From Bugula neritina (Eukaryota; Bryozoa; Gymnolaemata; Cheilostomatida; Bugulidae), in NCBI GenBank assembly GCA_964035545.1, contig OZ037765.1:20089995-20153994 (forward strand): a stretch of 64,000 nt of DNA, given 5' to 3'. Positions 24,601 to 40,648 of this stretch are shown piece by piece; the first letter of the stretch is position 1, and each line of letters begins with the position of its first letter. Under the pieces are notes generated by a model, which was given only the letters and a program-made list of their open reading frames with translations, was not told the DNA's origin and made no database searches. The translations under genes and the position numbers were made by a program.

Positions 24601-27600
24601 AGTTATGTTAATTCTAGGGTGAGCAGCAGTTTTTATTTCTAGAATCGCACACTCTTGCTCTAGTGAGCTAATCTATAGACTATGTAGACCATATTCCAGA
24701 TCAAAGGTTTGTTGTTGCAGCTATTCTATCAATAATGTGTAATATTGGACTTATTAACAACTGAAAATGTATTTTATACTTTTACTGTTGGGTAATTATA
24801 AATAATGTGTTTGCCTTTAAATACAAGCAGAAAATATAATTATTGCTTAACAACATAAACTGGCTAGGTAGTTAAAACTTTCGAATTGTGTTTTATAAGA
24901 AAAATTTTAAAGTTGGGAAAACTTGTGTATATGTTTGATTGAACAATTTACTTGTTACAATAAGAATAGGACGTCTATTTTAAACCTGCTTTCTAGCAAC
25001 TCAGATAAGATCTCTTTGCTTACAAACTGTTTATATAATGAGCTGTGAAATCTTTTCTTGACCTACTTACCCCAGCCAATCACGTAGTACATTACAGTTT
25101 TCCATTTTCCTTCCGACTCAAACACAGATATAACTTTATGATACAGGTGAATGCCTTCACACAGCATCCAGGTGAATGTAGCCAGGTACAGAAAGTGCAG
25201 CAGAATAGCCATGCTCTTGCAGGTAGCCTGGTCATAGGTCAGATCTATACCCACAACGTGTGTGAGTTGAGCTAAACCTAAGGCTACAATCAGATTCATG
25301 TGGATCTTCTTCCTCTCAGTCTTCAAATTGCTGAAACAAATCGTAAGCTTTTATTAATTAAAATGATTTTCATATATACATCAAAGCCAGATGAAGTTTG
25401 GAAAACAAAGATATGATCATAGAGCGTTCAACATTGAACAAATATCAAATACTATAAAATAGGGGCCATAATAAAAAATAAGAAAAAATACTGGGTTTCT
25501 GGATAAAAATGAGCAAAAGAAGTTATATGTGTCCTTAAGAGAATTGTGATCTGCACCCCCAACTAAAACTTATAAATGAATGTAAAAACTTTGCTTATTT
25601 ACGTTTTCATGCCACCATTATTGATGATGCACATTATATATTACATATTATAACAAAAGAAACACAGACTGTGATAGCTAAATTATTTTTTTATGTCACA
25701 AAGCAGAATATTCCTATATAATGTGTGTTACTCGTATACTTACTCAAGATACACGAATGTAGCAAATGATATGATCAGACTCAGTAGTGATATGGCACAA
25801 CCGATATAGCTGATAATCGCCAGAGCAGAGCTGACTTTTTGTTCTGGCTCGTAATCGGTGACTCTTAACAAAACGGCAAAGCTAGTCAAGTGGTTGCAAA
25901 TACACTGCACTTCTTTTCCATCTAGCTCTGTCTTACATCCTTCAGATGACCACAGGCTAAATTATATAAAATAACAAATATAATTTATAGTTGAAGAGTC
26001 ATAATGTTCAACAAACCTGTTGAAAATTCTTTTTCAAATTTACTTGCTTTTTGCAATATTATAGATTAGTTCAGTTGCATGATATTACTAAAGATTTTAT
26101 TTAGCATCTTAAAAATAGTGTTCAAGATTTTATAAGTAAAGATGAACTTATAATCATAAAATTTGTGCAGCTGTAACTAATTTATCTACTTTCAGTACCT
26201 ACATGGAAAATATAATATGTATAAGTAAAAAACATATGTTGGTGCATCATAATCACAAGATGTGAAATATAATATACTAAGAAGATTGCATATATTTAAA
26301 AGCACAAATTATTAAAATATGACTGAAGCATAAACAAAAATAACAGTCATGTTGGAGTAATTAATATCTGTACAATCACTGTTAACAAGCATAATATAGC
26401 TATGCCCATCACCTACCTAGATGTGTCATTCCAAAATACACATACAGGTTCGACTTGCTTAGTTTCGTTGTATTTTGCTTCCTGCTCCACTTTATTAAAT
26501 GGTACATTAATTTTCATGCCTTCATTCAGCCAGATGGTAGAGATTTCAACTCCTACTTTTAAGGTTATGATGTGGCCAGCAAACATCAAATCAGCACCCT
26601 CAAGCCCTAGCTCACTCTCACTACAACATAATATGTCACCAGATGAATCAGTTTTATTTAATGTGAATTGCTTTTTTGCTGTTATAGACTCACAAATGAA
26701 AATTATAAATTTATATTTGAAGAGGAGTCAAAGAGTTGAGTAAAAAAGCTTATTGTTTGTTCTAGATATGCATATTTCTTGTTTTTGTAATAAAAGCTAA
26801 TATTGTTACTGCATTTATTTTCCATCTATTGCATAAAATGTGAGACTACACAAACCGTCTTCAGCATGACTGAGAAGGTTTTAGTTTAAAAAGTTAGACT
26901 TACAAAGCTGAATACTTACAAAGCTGAGCCACCAATGAAGTTTGCAATATCAGAGTAGACAACGAATCCTGAGAGAACTGATGTGTCAGTAGTTGATTGG
27001 ACAATCTCAGTACTCAGCTGGACAGCAATGTCCTGGTAGTCCAAACTCACAGCTAATTTATCTAAGCTATTGTTTACTGGTTGAAGTGATTGTGTAGAAA
27101 TATCTGAAACGATAATCAATCAATAATATCATTTTTAGCAAATGTGGCATGATAAACTAAAAGGTGTAGCAAAAAGCTTTTTGAGAACTTGTTGGCTAAA
27201 TCTAAATATTTGTTTTAATTTTACCAATCATTTCAACTAGTCTACTTCTTTCAAAAAGTATTTTTTCTCAAGTATGCAAACTTGCTCATTTACTCTTTTG
27301 TATTGAATGCTTGCTAATAATACTCACAAATTTTACCCATCTCAACCTTTGAAGAGTTGCTTGCTATGGCTGAGAGTTTAATAACAATAGTTTCCACAGC
27401 AGTCAGTAGAGATGTGAACAAGCCTGTTTCTTTCTAAACAAAACATCATGAGAGTGAGTAATTTGCCATTATCATATTATTTCAATGAAGCAGGTGAAGT
27501 AATAGAGAAATTTGCAAAACGCACTTGGTCTATTTTAGAAGCTACCTCAAAACATAAATCATGTTATGCAGCATTTTCAGCTTATACCCCAAACTAAAAC

Positions 27601-29810
27601 TCATAAGCTATTAAGAATGTTGGCTATTCAAATTTTTTTCTTTTACACTTAAATAGTTTTAATAGCAATTTTGGTATTGTTAAAGAAACTTTTCAGCTAT
27701 GCAGGTAATACTACACATTATTTAAAAGCACAAATAGCAAAATGCAGCATAACAGGAGAAAAATTGGTAGTAAAAACTTTATCACAGGCAATTTCTCAAT
27801 ATCTGTAATTAGAGCTTCAAAGAAACTATTGTAAACTTAATTTATGGTAACAATTTTTCTTTTCACAGTATCAAACAAAACTTCAAGCACTGCAGCAATC
27901 AGCATTCCAGTGAGCTTGTGTAATTTATGATCAGGTAGAGATATTTGTAAGGATATTTTTAAACGCTATAAAATATAACAATATGGTCACAAATAATAGG
28001 TTAGACTACAGCAGACATACATTATACATACTTCTATGATAAATGTAAGCTATACATGCACATTAATTACATCTACTTTATACAGTATACATGTGAGTAA
28101 TCTATAAATAGAAACTGATATTCACCCAGACTGAGGCATGCTGCTCCTGAGTTATTAAGTTCAGTGTCTGACTAATGCTGCCAATAAACCATTTGCTGTC
28201 TAATGTATTGTTAACATTTAGCTGCCGAGAGAGCAAGTCAAATGTGTCAGTTATCTCCACTATGGTGTCTTTCGTGAAAACTGTGTAATACAATAGCACA
28301 AAGTCACAAACCTATGCCATACAATGAATATAATATATTTATATAACATAATTAAATATAATATATCTATATAATATAATATACTCTAATTTTTCAAAAG
28401 TCAAGTTGAATATTTTTTTTGCTATTTTTACAAGAAAATTAGTGAGGAACACGTTGTGGTGAATGAAATTCTTATTATGAATGTTATAGTCACTTTATTA
28501 TTTATAAGATAATCAACTTAATTGGCGTTATTTAATTTATATTTTTAAATAACCTGTGAGAGAATTCAAAATGTCTGTAAGTGTATTCATTATGTTCATT
28601 GCTTCTTCTGGGCTTATGGGGTCTTCATTATTCTAATAAAACATTTTATAAAAGCCATGATTTTTAACATAGAAATTCATGAAATAAAAAGAGAAAATCT
28701 ACAGATAAAACAGCTATATGTAAAAATAAACCTTTAGCTTTAAACAAGCATCTTTTCAAGACGTGTAATAGTTGTGTTTTTAGTAATGTCACAAAACTTT
28801 CTTCTACTTGCTTTAAGTTTTGCGGTTTCAGAATAATTTCTATCTGGTTACCTGATTCCTTCCTTCTGACTGTGTGCTAGTCCCAGATGGTGGTATGGTA
28901 GATGGTTCCTTACAGCTTTCAAAAGTCAGCTGCTGGTCTAATAATAAAAATTATATTAATTACATGAAGCACAATAAAAAAATCAATGTTAACCAACCAA
29001 TAGTCAATTGTTAAAATGAACTTACCCGAAGTGAAACTCAACAAGGACATGGAGTTGTCTCCACCAATATCTTGTTGACACTCTGATGATTTAGGGAGCT
29101 CCTCCAGCCTACACTTCAAGTCTTCATCTGCAGGACATACAAACACCAAGTAAGATATGCTCATACTCAACAACTGGTTTGCCTACAATACTTAAAGCTG
29201 CTATTGGTAATCCATAAATTGAATTGATTGGGAAATTAAAACAAGTTTATTTCTTCTTCATAAAGCAAAATAAAAATGAATAGAAAGTCAAAAGCAGTAA
29301 TTTTCAAGAAGCGATTTACTCAAGTAAGCAGACAGGCAGCCATACTACAAGACCATCACATCTCTATACACATATAACTTCACATAATTGTTACATAATA
29401 ATTATTTCTTACAATAATCAGCTGTAAAATTCGCAAGTTACCATTTGATGTGTTAGCAGACTCTTCGAGTTTATACATGTCTAATATAGTTTGGTTTTCT
29501 TAATTTTATATTTAAAAATTGCCTAAATATGCCATATGACATCCTGATTATAACAGGCTAGTTTAACTGTTATAGCAAGTGCAAAGGGAGAAGATTCGTA
29601 ATAAGTTACCTATTTTAATGCAATGTCCACCATATGCTAACCCAAACATCACATGACCCCTTTGATTAGCAACGAAAGCACATTTTCTAACGGGATCTTT
29701 TCGTTTATAAGGAATGTAACCATCTAATCGGTCATCTGTGTAGATCTGAAGACTGACTTCTGATACATCATAACAGCCAATAGAACTGTAATCTGTAAAT
29801 TATACACAAA

Positions 29811-29905
<95 letters not shown>

Positions 29906-31440
29906 TGTATGCATATACACATAGATACATCATACATATATATAGCATACACATAATACATATAACATACACGTATACATATACATATACACATGTATAC
30001 ATGTACACACATATATAACATACTTAAATCAAAATGATAACAGATCATTTTTGATCATAACAAGTTATATAATATTTTAATGAATTTATAAAACCTCAAT
30101 TATCCTCGTTTAGGTTGTATTAAGCTTCTGATAGTAGATACTATAATGTTTAAACAACTGTGATGATTCAATTTCACAAAAAAAGTTAAATGTTCAAATG
30201 ATATGACATTAAATCGAAAGGTCCTAAGAACCTAACAATAATAGCTTTGAAACTTTTAAATTAACTAAGAAAGCTTGTCAACCTACCAAATTGGCTTGGA
30301 CAGGGGTCAGTGTTGCAGTAATAATATTTTATGCTACTTCCATTACAGTGCGTGGACGCTGCGCCTGTGTCAGGGGGGTTATTACACTCCTTCTCAGTTT
30401 TGTCAGTGCCACTGTCACATGCATGGGTGCAGTTGTTCAGAGCAACCGACACACCCCATCGTCCTGGTAAAGCCCCTAATATCCAAATCAATATACAGCA
30501 ATGGCTACTAACTCAATAGCACCAAAAGTAACCATGAAACTGAATAGGCTGCATTTTTAATAACTACCAGCAAAGTATTTCAATCTCTCACCTAAACTTT
30601 TGCCAAGCTGCTATATAGCCTAACAAATATATAATTTTCCAAAATTTGCTTTGCCCACAAACTACTAAAGCAATTACTTCGCACAGTTTATCTACGGATG
30701 AAATTTCAAGGAAACAATAGTAGGATATGCTATTTAAGTCAATTTAAACTACTAACAGCTTTTGTTATAGAAGTTAAGCGGTTAAACATGAAGTAAGAAT
30801 TTACAGATGGAAAAAACTATCAATTTTTAAAAGTTGATCAAGTTCCCATTTTGCTAGTAGCAAAATGGATGAATTTTGTTTACTGATCAGTTTAGAAAAT
30901 TCACAACAATTTTCTTTTAAAAATTGAACAAAGAAATTAATTTGGAAAATCAAAGTTTGAGCTGAAATAATTAATACTTTGAAGAATTTTTTTTAGGTTT
31001 TATAGGTGAAGCCGTGAAGGTAAATATGATTATAATATAAGCAAATTGTCACTGGCCAGCAATGCTATTGGCCAACCAGATAGAAGCTAACCTGCAGAGT
31101 AGGTGTAGATGTCAAAGGCTTCTTCCGTATTATAGAAACTAGCGCACTGGGAACTGGGTTCTGTGTATGCAGTGTCAGTTAGAGTCACTGTGTAGCATAG
31201 TTTTTGTTTTACGGCAAAGTGAGTATAGTTAGAGTGAGTAGCTATAGCACATTTTTCTATATATGCTAATCGAGATATGCTATCTCCATCCAAGACAGAA
31301 GAGTTAGTAAAAAGCTGTGGAGACAAGCTGGTGCCCTCCCAACAGCCATTCCATTTTGGATATAGATGTGACAGCATTGCTAAAGAAAAATCACATGTAA
31401 TATTTATATATTTCATATGCGCTCGCGCACGCGCACGCGC

Positions 31441-31475
<35 letters not shown>

Positions 31476-34400
31476 CACACACACAAGCACACAACACTCA
31501 AACACTCAAACACTAATCAAAACTATTTATGTATGAAGTCAACTAAAGTAGCTAAATGAAACCTATTTGTTCTTATACTGAGTGATCTTTTCAACACTTG
31601 CTAATCAAATATTCTTTCAACTTGTTTGGAGTGCAATAAAGTCATAGATCCATCTTTTTAGTGCTAAATATAATACAAATAAGCATCCCCACTACATCTG
31701 TTCATGAACTTACCCCCATTGCTATCCCAGGGGCAAGCATTTGTGTTACAATAGGTCGTAGTCTGTACAGACTGGGGGCTATACCACAAGTCAGAGCTTG
31801 CAGGGGGTATTAATTTGTAGTACGTTGTTGTGAGATTTCCAGTACCACAGGCTTCCGTACAACTTGAGGTCACCGGAGGCTCTAACCAATCAAACTGATT
31901 TGAATCTGAAACAATTTAAATACATTTAAATAATGCCTAGCACCAAAAACTCTGTTTACATTTGCTATACTATAAAGCTTTTTGTAGTTAATACACTGTG
32001 GAATATTATTTTAGATTTTTAGGTGACAACTTTTCAAGTGTATTGTTATTGATTTTGCACATAGAAAAATCATGCCTACACGACGATTTCATTTAATTAT
32101 AAATTCCAACATGCTATGTTTATTGTAGTTACACAACGTATTAGATGTAAACAGAAAGTCAAAAATTTAATTAGAATAGAAATAAAAAATTAACTCCAAG
32201 TGAACTTCCAGTACGAGCTTACCATTAAATATGCATAAAGAGACGTGGAGAGCTGATACATCACACGGCTTGCTGGTGTTTGACACGTAAATGCAGCTGT
32301 ATTGTTGTGAGTCGCTGAAGTCACGGACCACTAACATACTTTCCTCTACATCGCTGACATTGCCAGCTTCTAGAATTATCTCCACTTGGTTTAGCGGATA
32401 TATAATGCTATTGTTAGCTTCACATAGAGCCACCGATGCTGCTAAATTAAGAGGCGTTGATGATCCTCCACATATGCAAATATCCTGGTCGGTAGCTAGT
32501 CTACATGGAGCTGGACATTCTATAACACAAGAAGTTTGAACTTTAGAAATTACCTAAACATATCATAAGAAATCTTATTTTGTTTATTTAATAAATGTAC
32601 ATATATGTAAACAATAAAGGGATGCTCGCATACATGTCTAAAATGGAGACCTCTAAGCTTCTCTAGTATTTCACAAACACAATCTAATACGTTTTTGAAT
32701 AGAAAACTAAATTCAGGTAAAGTGGTCTTTTTTTATACTTCTAATTTTCAAAAATTCTAAATTATTTTATTTCTAAGGAAGTCAAGCAAATGAGTTTCAA
32801 AAAAATCCAATTAGCTTACAAATAAAATTAATTGAGTTTATCACAAAACACACCTATATCGAGCTACATATAGTTAAACAATTTGAGAAACTTATTACCT
32901 CAAATGAATTATGTAGAAAACAATACTTATGTTTAGTCTCATTTTTAGAATGAAAATACTAGTAGATTATGCTCATTCTCAATATGTATGTTAGCATAAA
33001 ACATTTTAAAGTTTGATACAGCTTTCACAGGTAAGTAAAGCGTAAGAATACATGTCTGTAGAAATAAGCAACATTCTGAGTACCATACAACTCTAGCTTG
33101 TCAAAATAGCATATAGAATATTCATGTGTAAATTTCACTAAATTCTTGGTTTTACTTGATGTTGTTAAGATTGATTCAATGAAGTATAAATTTAAAATAT
33201 TTATGTTTAGTTTACTAGACGCTTAGTTTATGCATGGCAGGGCTTCATGTCAGATGCTTCCATGTGTATACACCATTGTAATGGTTTAGGTGTGCACCTA
33301 CACAAACTTGTTATGTCATGTTACATTGGATCAGCAAGGGGCATACAGTGAAGTTTACTATAGTACGCAGCTGCCATTACATAAAAAGCAAACAGCATCC
33401 ATGTGCTTATAAATAAATCATTGTTTCACTACCAATCAATATTACTCTGATCCTTGAACTTGTAAAACACCATTGAGCTAATTTCTTTATTTCGAATCAT
33501 AACAGGTAAGACCTTTTACTAGTAATTAATATTAACAATCAATACATGCAGCTAATATTCTTTTATCCTATTTACCTTACCTTGAAATATAAATATCTCC
33601 ATCCAGTTATCATTAGCAGTATTAACATCCGTCATTACACCTCTTCTCAACACCACTGTGCTGTTACTCCCATAGCAGTTATCCCTCTGATAATATCACA
33701 AAGCAGTAATATAATGTATCACGAACTGAATAAAATTTGTGATGCTTGCAGTAAATCAAAATTTTGAACCAAAATAATTTTTTCCCTGTAATATGTAACC
33801 TGAACTGTAAGGTGCAACACACAAATAATTTCTCAAAATTTAACTACTTTCTAGGTTAAACTTAATGGTACAAAAATTTTAACATGTTTTTATATGCTCA
33901 AAGTCTTACAAGTTAATTACAACATGAAGAACATAGTTTCTCAAGTTTAACCAAATTTCTGCTCTATCTTTTACCATCAAAACTAGTTTCAAAGCCATCA
34001 ATTATTTTGTTGACAAAACAGAAACATGCTGAAAGATTTACATAACATAATTTTACATGTTCATCACATTCAGCCTTAGACTTACAGTTAATATTGTAAA
34101 TTTAAACCCTAAGCGTTGCGTCTCCACTGAGCAATGTCTGACATAAAATGGCAGTTGGCGATGTTGGGGACTGGTGATAGAAATGTTAAAGTTTCTTTCA
34201 AGTCTCTGTATTTTTACCAATTCATCATTCAGTATCCAGTCATAGTACCAGTAGCCACGATGGCGTATTGCTACAACAACAAAATGTGTATCTCGGTCTT
34301 CCGTGCGAGTGGGAGTTTGCTAAGGGATATCATTTAGACTGGGCAAAGCCTTTCACCGCAAATTGAATTATTCATATTACATTTCATACAGATACATGTG

Positions 34401-35592
34401 CGCACAGATATTTTTAGAATAAACTAGAAATGTTATTCTCTATGGGTAAATAAGGCACAAAGGCATGACATTCTAACAAAGCTACATTGTATGTTGGCAG
34501 AAGGAAGTCCTGTGAGACTAAATATATATTAATCTTGACCAAATACCAGGGCATGCAGAAGCGTTGCACATGCGCACATCAATGCTCTCAGCTTCTGCGT
34601 CGCTGTACTGATATCTAAACTGGAAGGTCTGTGTTATTCTATGTACATCTACACAGGGTGCGCATGGAGTCCAGCTGGTCTTATCTTCCAGGGATGTAGT
34701 ATCTATAATGTTTATACTATACTATACCCGCAGAAGAAAGTTCAGAGTGCAAAAAATAATGAGTTCTAAAATATGTAGAACACATGTATTTTTTATCAAG
34801 AAAAGCTATTTTTTAAAATTGATAATTATATTAAAAAAAATTTATCTTTCCTACTTATCAAGTCATAAATCACAGTAAATCATTGCATAATATAAAAACC
34901 AGTTTTTGCGTAACTGGTTGATCGCTGATAGTATTATAAGTTTTTTTATTTTTGGCTCAATAATTGCCTTTTGTAAGGATCTCACTTATACAATGCAAAT
35001 ACGACATAAAATTAAGCAACGCATAATATCACAGATCTGTGATATTAACAGCAACAAATATTTAACCAGATAAATATAGATATAATACATCTAAAAAATA
35101 ATAGTAAAATACAAATTCCTAAAAATACCAGATTTTGAAAATGTTATGGTAACCGTTGTTAAACAAAAAGTATGTATCTAAACTTTAATTAAAAAATAAC
35201 TTATATGGGATATTTGCAAAGTTCATAAACACTGGTTTACTTATTATTTAACTATTATTTTTTAAGCATGCTGTCTGTGGTTAAAAACATTAGATTACAT
35301 CTTGGCAAATGGGACTAACGCACACACACATGCATACCTGTTTGAAAAGTAACTTACCATTCATAGCAGCCCAGAGGTATTGCTGGTAGTCATCAAAACT
35401 GAGTAGGCTAGAGAATTCATCACCTTCTGCTATCCGCCATGTCAAAGGTTCTGTTGATGTGACTGTGGAGGAGTTCCATGGTGTAATCTCCTGCACATCT
35501 TCTCTAATCTCCAGCCATTCTGGTGGAGCCGAAGTTACACCAAACACCAGTAAGCAGAAGAGTGGGAATTGTCTAGCTGCAGACGTCGGCAT
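21666..35592 (-). CDS. Adhesion GPCR with TSP1, Ig-like and Cys-rich ectodomain modules
   Basis: Family B2 receptor. Transcript-order exons: 35592-35358, 34702-34547, 34297-34086, 33686-33581, 32519-32223, 31905-31714, 31379-31092, 30475-30287, 29792-29610, 29127-29026, 28937-28852, 28632-28554, 28280-28126, 27433-27328, 27103-26920, 26620-26417, 25956-25744, 25330-25071, 24587-24521, 24306-24145, 23954-23786, 23579-23390, 22856-22715, 22394-22142 and 21710-21666. Total 4275 bases, 1424 residues, all phases matching. Domains: signal peptide (1-22); TSP1 (about 88-131); a beta-rich ZP-C-reminiscent segment (131-237); Ig-like (about 245-336); TSP1 (336-400); Cys-rich (400-496); TSP1 (496-559); Cys-rich (559-620); GAIN (about 683-950) with an intact GPS (cleavage HL/T at 948/949); seven helices (about 966-1215); 209-residue cytoplasmic tail. 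The two exons at 34.2 and 33.6 kb have weaker acceptors. The ligand is unknown. Confidence 0.9.
26896..26930 (-). promoter_or_regulatory. Tandemly duplicated splice donor in the receptor's GAIN exon
   Basis: Reading on the minus strand, the segment CAGCTTTGTAAGT occurs twice, 16 bases apart. It therefore offers two equally strong donors (26919-26918 and the next copy). Only the first keeps frame with the following exon. Using the second would add 16 bases and shift the frame ahead of the GPS and seven helices. Confidence 0.65.
29813..29896. repeat. (AT)n microsatellite, about 42 units
   Basis: An uninterrupted AT dinucleotide run in the receptor intron. It starts about 20 bases from the acceptor of the exon at 29792-29610, so it sits in the polypyrimidine/branch region of that intron. 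It is flanked by imperfect (TATACA)n-like DNA up to about 30010. Confidence 0.95.
31424..31485. repeat. Alternating CG/CA tract (purine-pyrimidine)
   Basis: CGCGCACGCGCACGCGCAC continues into a long (AC)n with a single AA break at 31459-31460. Perfect alternation with CpG steps is the classical Z-DNA-forming pattern. In the receptor transcript this becomes a (UG)n tract ending about 45 bases before the acceptor of the exon at 31379. Confidence 0.93.
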
Positions 35593-38473
<2,881 letters not shown>

Positions 38474-39467
38474 CTAAAGTTAAAAAATAGTCACATATTG
38501 AATAGGAAATACGTTTTTGTACATGATAACAGAAATTAATGTTGAAAAATTTTGCCAGTACTTCTGGCTTTTATTTTTGTGTGACTATCTTTGATTTACA
38601 CTATAAGGTTATTACAAACATCTTGATGCTAGAGTAGCTGATCTTAAAATGTATTGAGCTCAATAGCATTACCCTCAAATAAGACAAAAGCCTCTGAATA
38701 AGTTCTTAAAAAAATTCTCAATCGTTTGAAGATGGATATTATAAAATGTATAACTGATATTGATACATACTATATATTAAATAATGAAAACATAATCAAA
38801 TTACTTCAAGTTTATACGAATAAAAGAAACCTATTTTTCTAAATTACAGAAAAAGCATTATGTCTGCAACTGGTATTTTCCAGAGTCATCTAAAATTTTC
38901 ATAAATGAGGTTCTCAATACAAAATAAAGGCCTTGTTCTGCACACTTGAGACTACAAATGAGATTACAGTTATAGATTCATATGCATGGACTTCTAATCA
39001 AAAATGTATTTACAAAGCTCTAAAGCTATCATAATCAACTTCAAGGAAAATCTAGAAAATCTCACACTTTACTCTAATAAGGATTTGTCTAAAGTCATGG
39101 AATTTACTTATTTATCATGTTATTTGATTTTTTAACTTTTTGTATGGACTGTAAACAATACTCTGCATCTTCTTTCAATTCAGTAAGCAATGCTGATCAA
39201 CCATATCTACATAGTATAAGCTTAACATAAATTGCCAAAGCACTTTGATGTGTTTTAATCATTTTTTCAAGTATTAGTATGCATTTTCATGTAGTTTATG
39301 TGTATCTGAAACAAACCTGCCTTTATGGCAATGTGGTCAATTGAAATCTCTCTAGCTATGTGCTGCATGATAAAGTTACTATTTCAGGGCAGTTTCAGCT
39401 CAGCGATTCTGCTTTTCATGTCCAGCTTGATATTATCTGCCCTCTAACCCTTTGGATGCATCTAAGG

Positions 39468-39806
39468 CAAGGGTGTCCAACCTTTTCAAGCCGAGGGCCA
39501 ATGAATGGGAATATTTCATGGCGAGGGCCACATTGTAAGCTTCAGCTTGAGCTGGGGGCCACAGCATCAGTATTTTTCAAATTATTTCAATCCAAATTCT
39601 TATAGAACATTGAACAATATGGTCTAAATAGTTACTGCAGGCTGCATGTTTTGTAGCATGTATAGAAATAAGACGCTTAAAAGGTGTTTTTCACTCTAAT
39701 TCATGTATGCATGTAAAAACTAATTGTAACTTTATGCCTTGGAGGGCCACATAAACGTGGGCTGGGGGCCACATCCGGCCCTGGGGCCGCCTGTTGGACA
39801 GCCCTG
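39468..39806. mobile_element. Non-autonomous hAT-type element, 339 bp
   Basis: Flanked by a perfect 8-bp direct repeat, ATCTAAGG, at 39460-39467 and 39807-39814. The ends are imperfect inverted repeats: CAAGGGTGTCCAAC on the left and CAGGGCTGTCCAAC as the complement of the right (12 of 14 identical). Both ends are followed inwards by GGGCC-rich subterminal motifs. An 8-bp target duplication with CAGGGxTGTCCAA ends is the hAT superfamily signature. There is no transposase. Confidence 0.92.
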
Positions 39807-40059
39807 ATCTAAGGTCAGCACAAGTTAACAATAGGCGCAGCACAGATTATGGGTCACTGAGTGTGGTGTTCCTTTACACACCGTTGCATAAATCAAATCC
39901 AAACTGCGTTCAGTAGCTCTAAACTGTGCTGCATCTAGCGATTTTTCTACATTCGCAGTCCCAAGTTAAAAGCATGCAAGAAAGTCATCAACATGAGCAT
40001 GAGTGCGTTTAACGCACTACTCGTTCTGATACTCATACTGCATTGTTCATGCTCAAAGT

Positions 40060-40440
40060 CATATCATAATTTTAGTAGTTTAGATTTTTTAGTAGTACTA
40101 AAAGTAAGTTAAAATTCACTTATTACTAATAGTAATACTATTAGCCGTAGCACTAGCAGTGCTGATTCAGTGATACTCGTACTGATAGTCATAGTGATAC
40201 TCATACTGATAGTGATTCAAATTGTAATACTCTTAGTCTTTCACTTTGTGATTAGGACATACTGATTCTTTATTCAGCATATTGACATTTGAATGCCCTC
40301 AGTAGTACTAAGATGAATGTTTGTTTGATTATGTTTGTAAAATATTATTCACTTTTTAGCAAATATTAATACTAATAGAGTAATACTAATAGGGATTAAT
40401 AATCATAATGCTCATGCTGTTAATTGTAATGAAGTTTTTT
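40060..40440. repeat. Degenerate hexanucleotide tract 3
   Basis: Words such as TAGTAC, TAATAC, TGATAC, TCATAC and TGATAG follow in near-hexamer spacing. A cleaner piece is at about 40170-40220 (GATACTCGTACTGATAGTC). Texture and position (divergent spacer) match the other tracts. Confidence 0.6.
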
Positions 40441-40648
40441 TGTGAAAAAGCCTAATCAAAACATCTAACCAGTAACTGTAAGTGTAACTGTGATCGTTTG
40501 CATGACTCATTACCTAATCATTAGCTGGATAATTGTTTTACTTTCTACTGTTGGAATTATAATTATATAATAATTATATCTTTCCATCTGTCTTTCTAAT
40601 TATAGATGCTGTAAAAGTACTAAAAGTAAAAGTAAATCAAACGCAGCT

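Larger units (their letters stand above)
38474..40648. other. Head-to-head spacer before the zinc-finger gene
   Basis: About 2.2 kb. It holds a hAT-type element (39468-39806) and a degenerate hexanucleotide tract (about 40060-40440). A probable 5'UTR acceptor of the zinc-finger gene (TAATTATAG) lies at about 40605, about 40 bases before its ATG. I found no coding exon between 38474 and 39460. Confidence 0.55.

Noticed and set aside
29724-30008. Open frame rich in Tyr/Ile/Val on the minus strand
   Set aside because: It reads through the exon at 29792 backwards into (AT)n and TATACA-like repeats. Only 29792-29610 is coding, in another frame.
31277-31516. Plus-strand frame with Ala-Arg and Thr-His repeats
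   Set aside because: Translation of the CG/CA repeat and of the antisense of a receptor exon.
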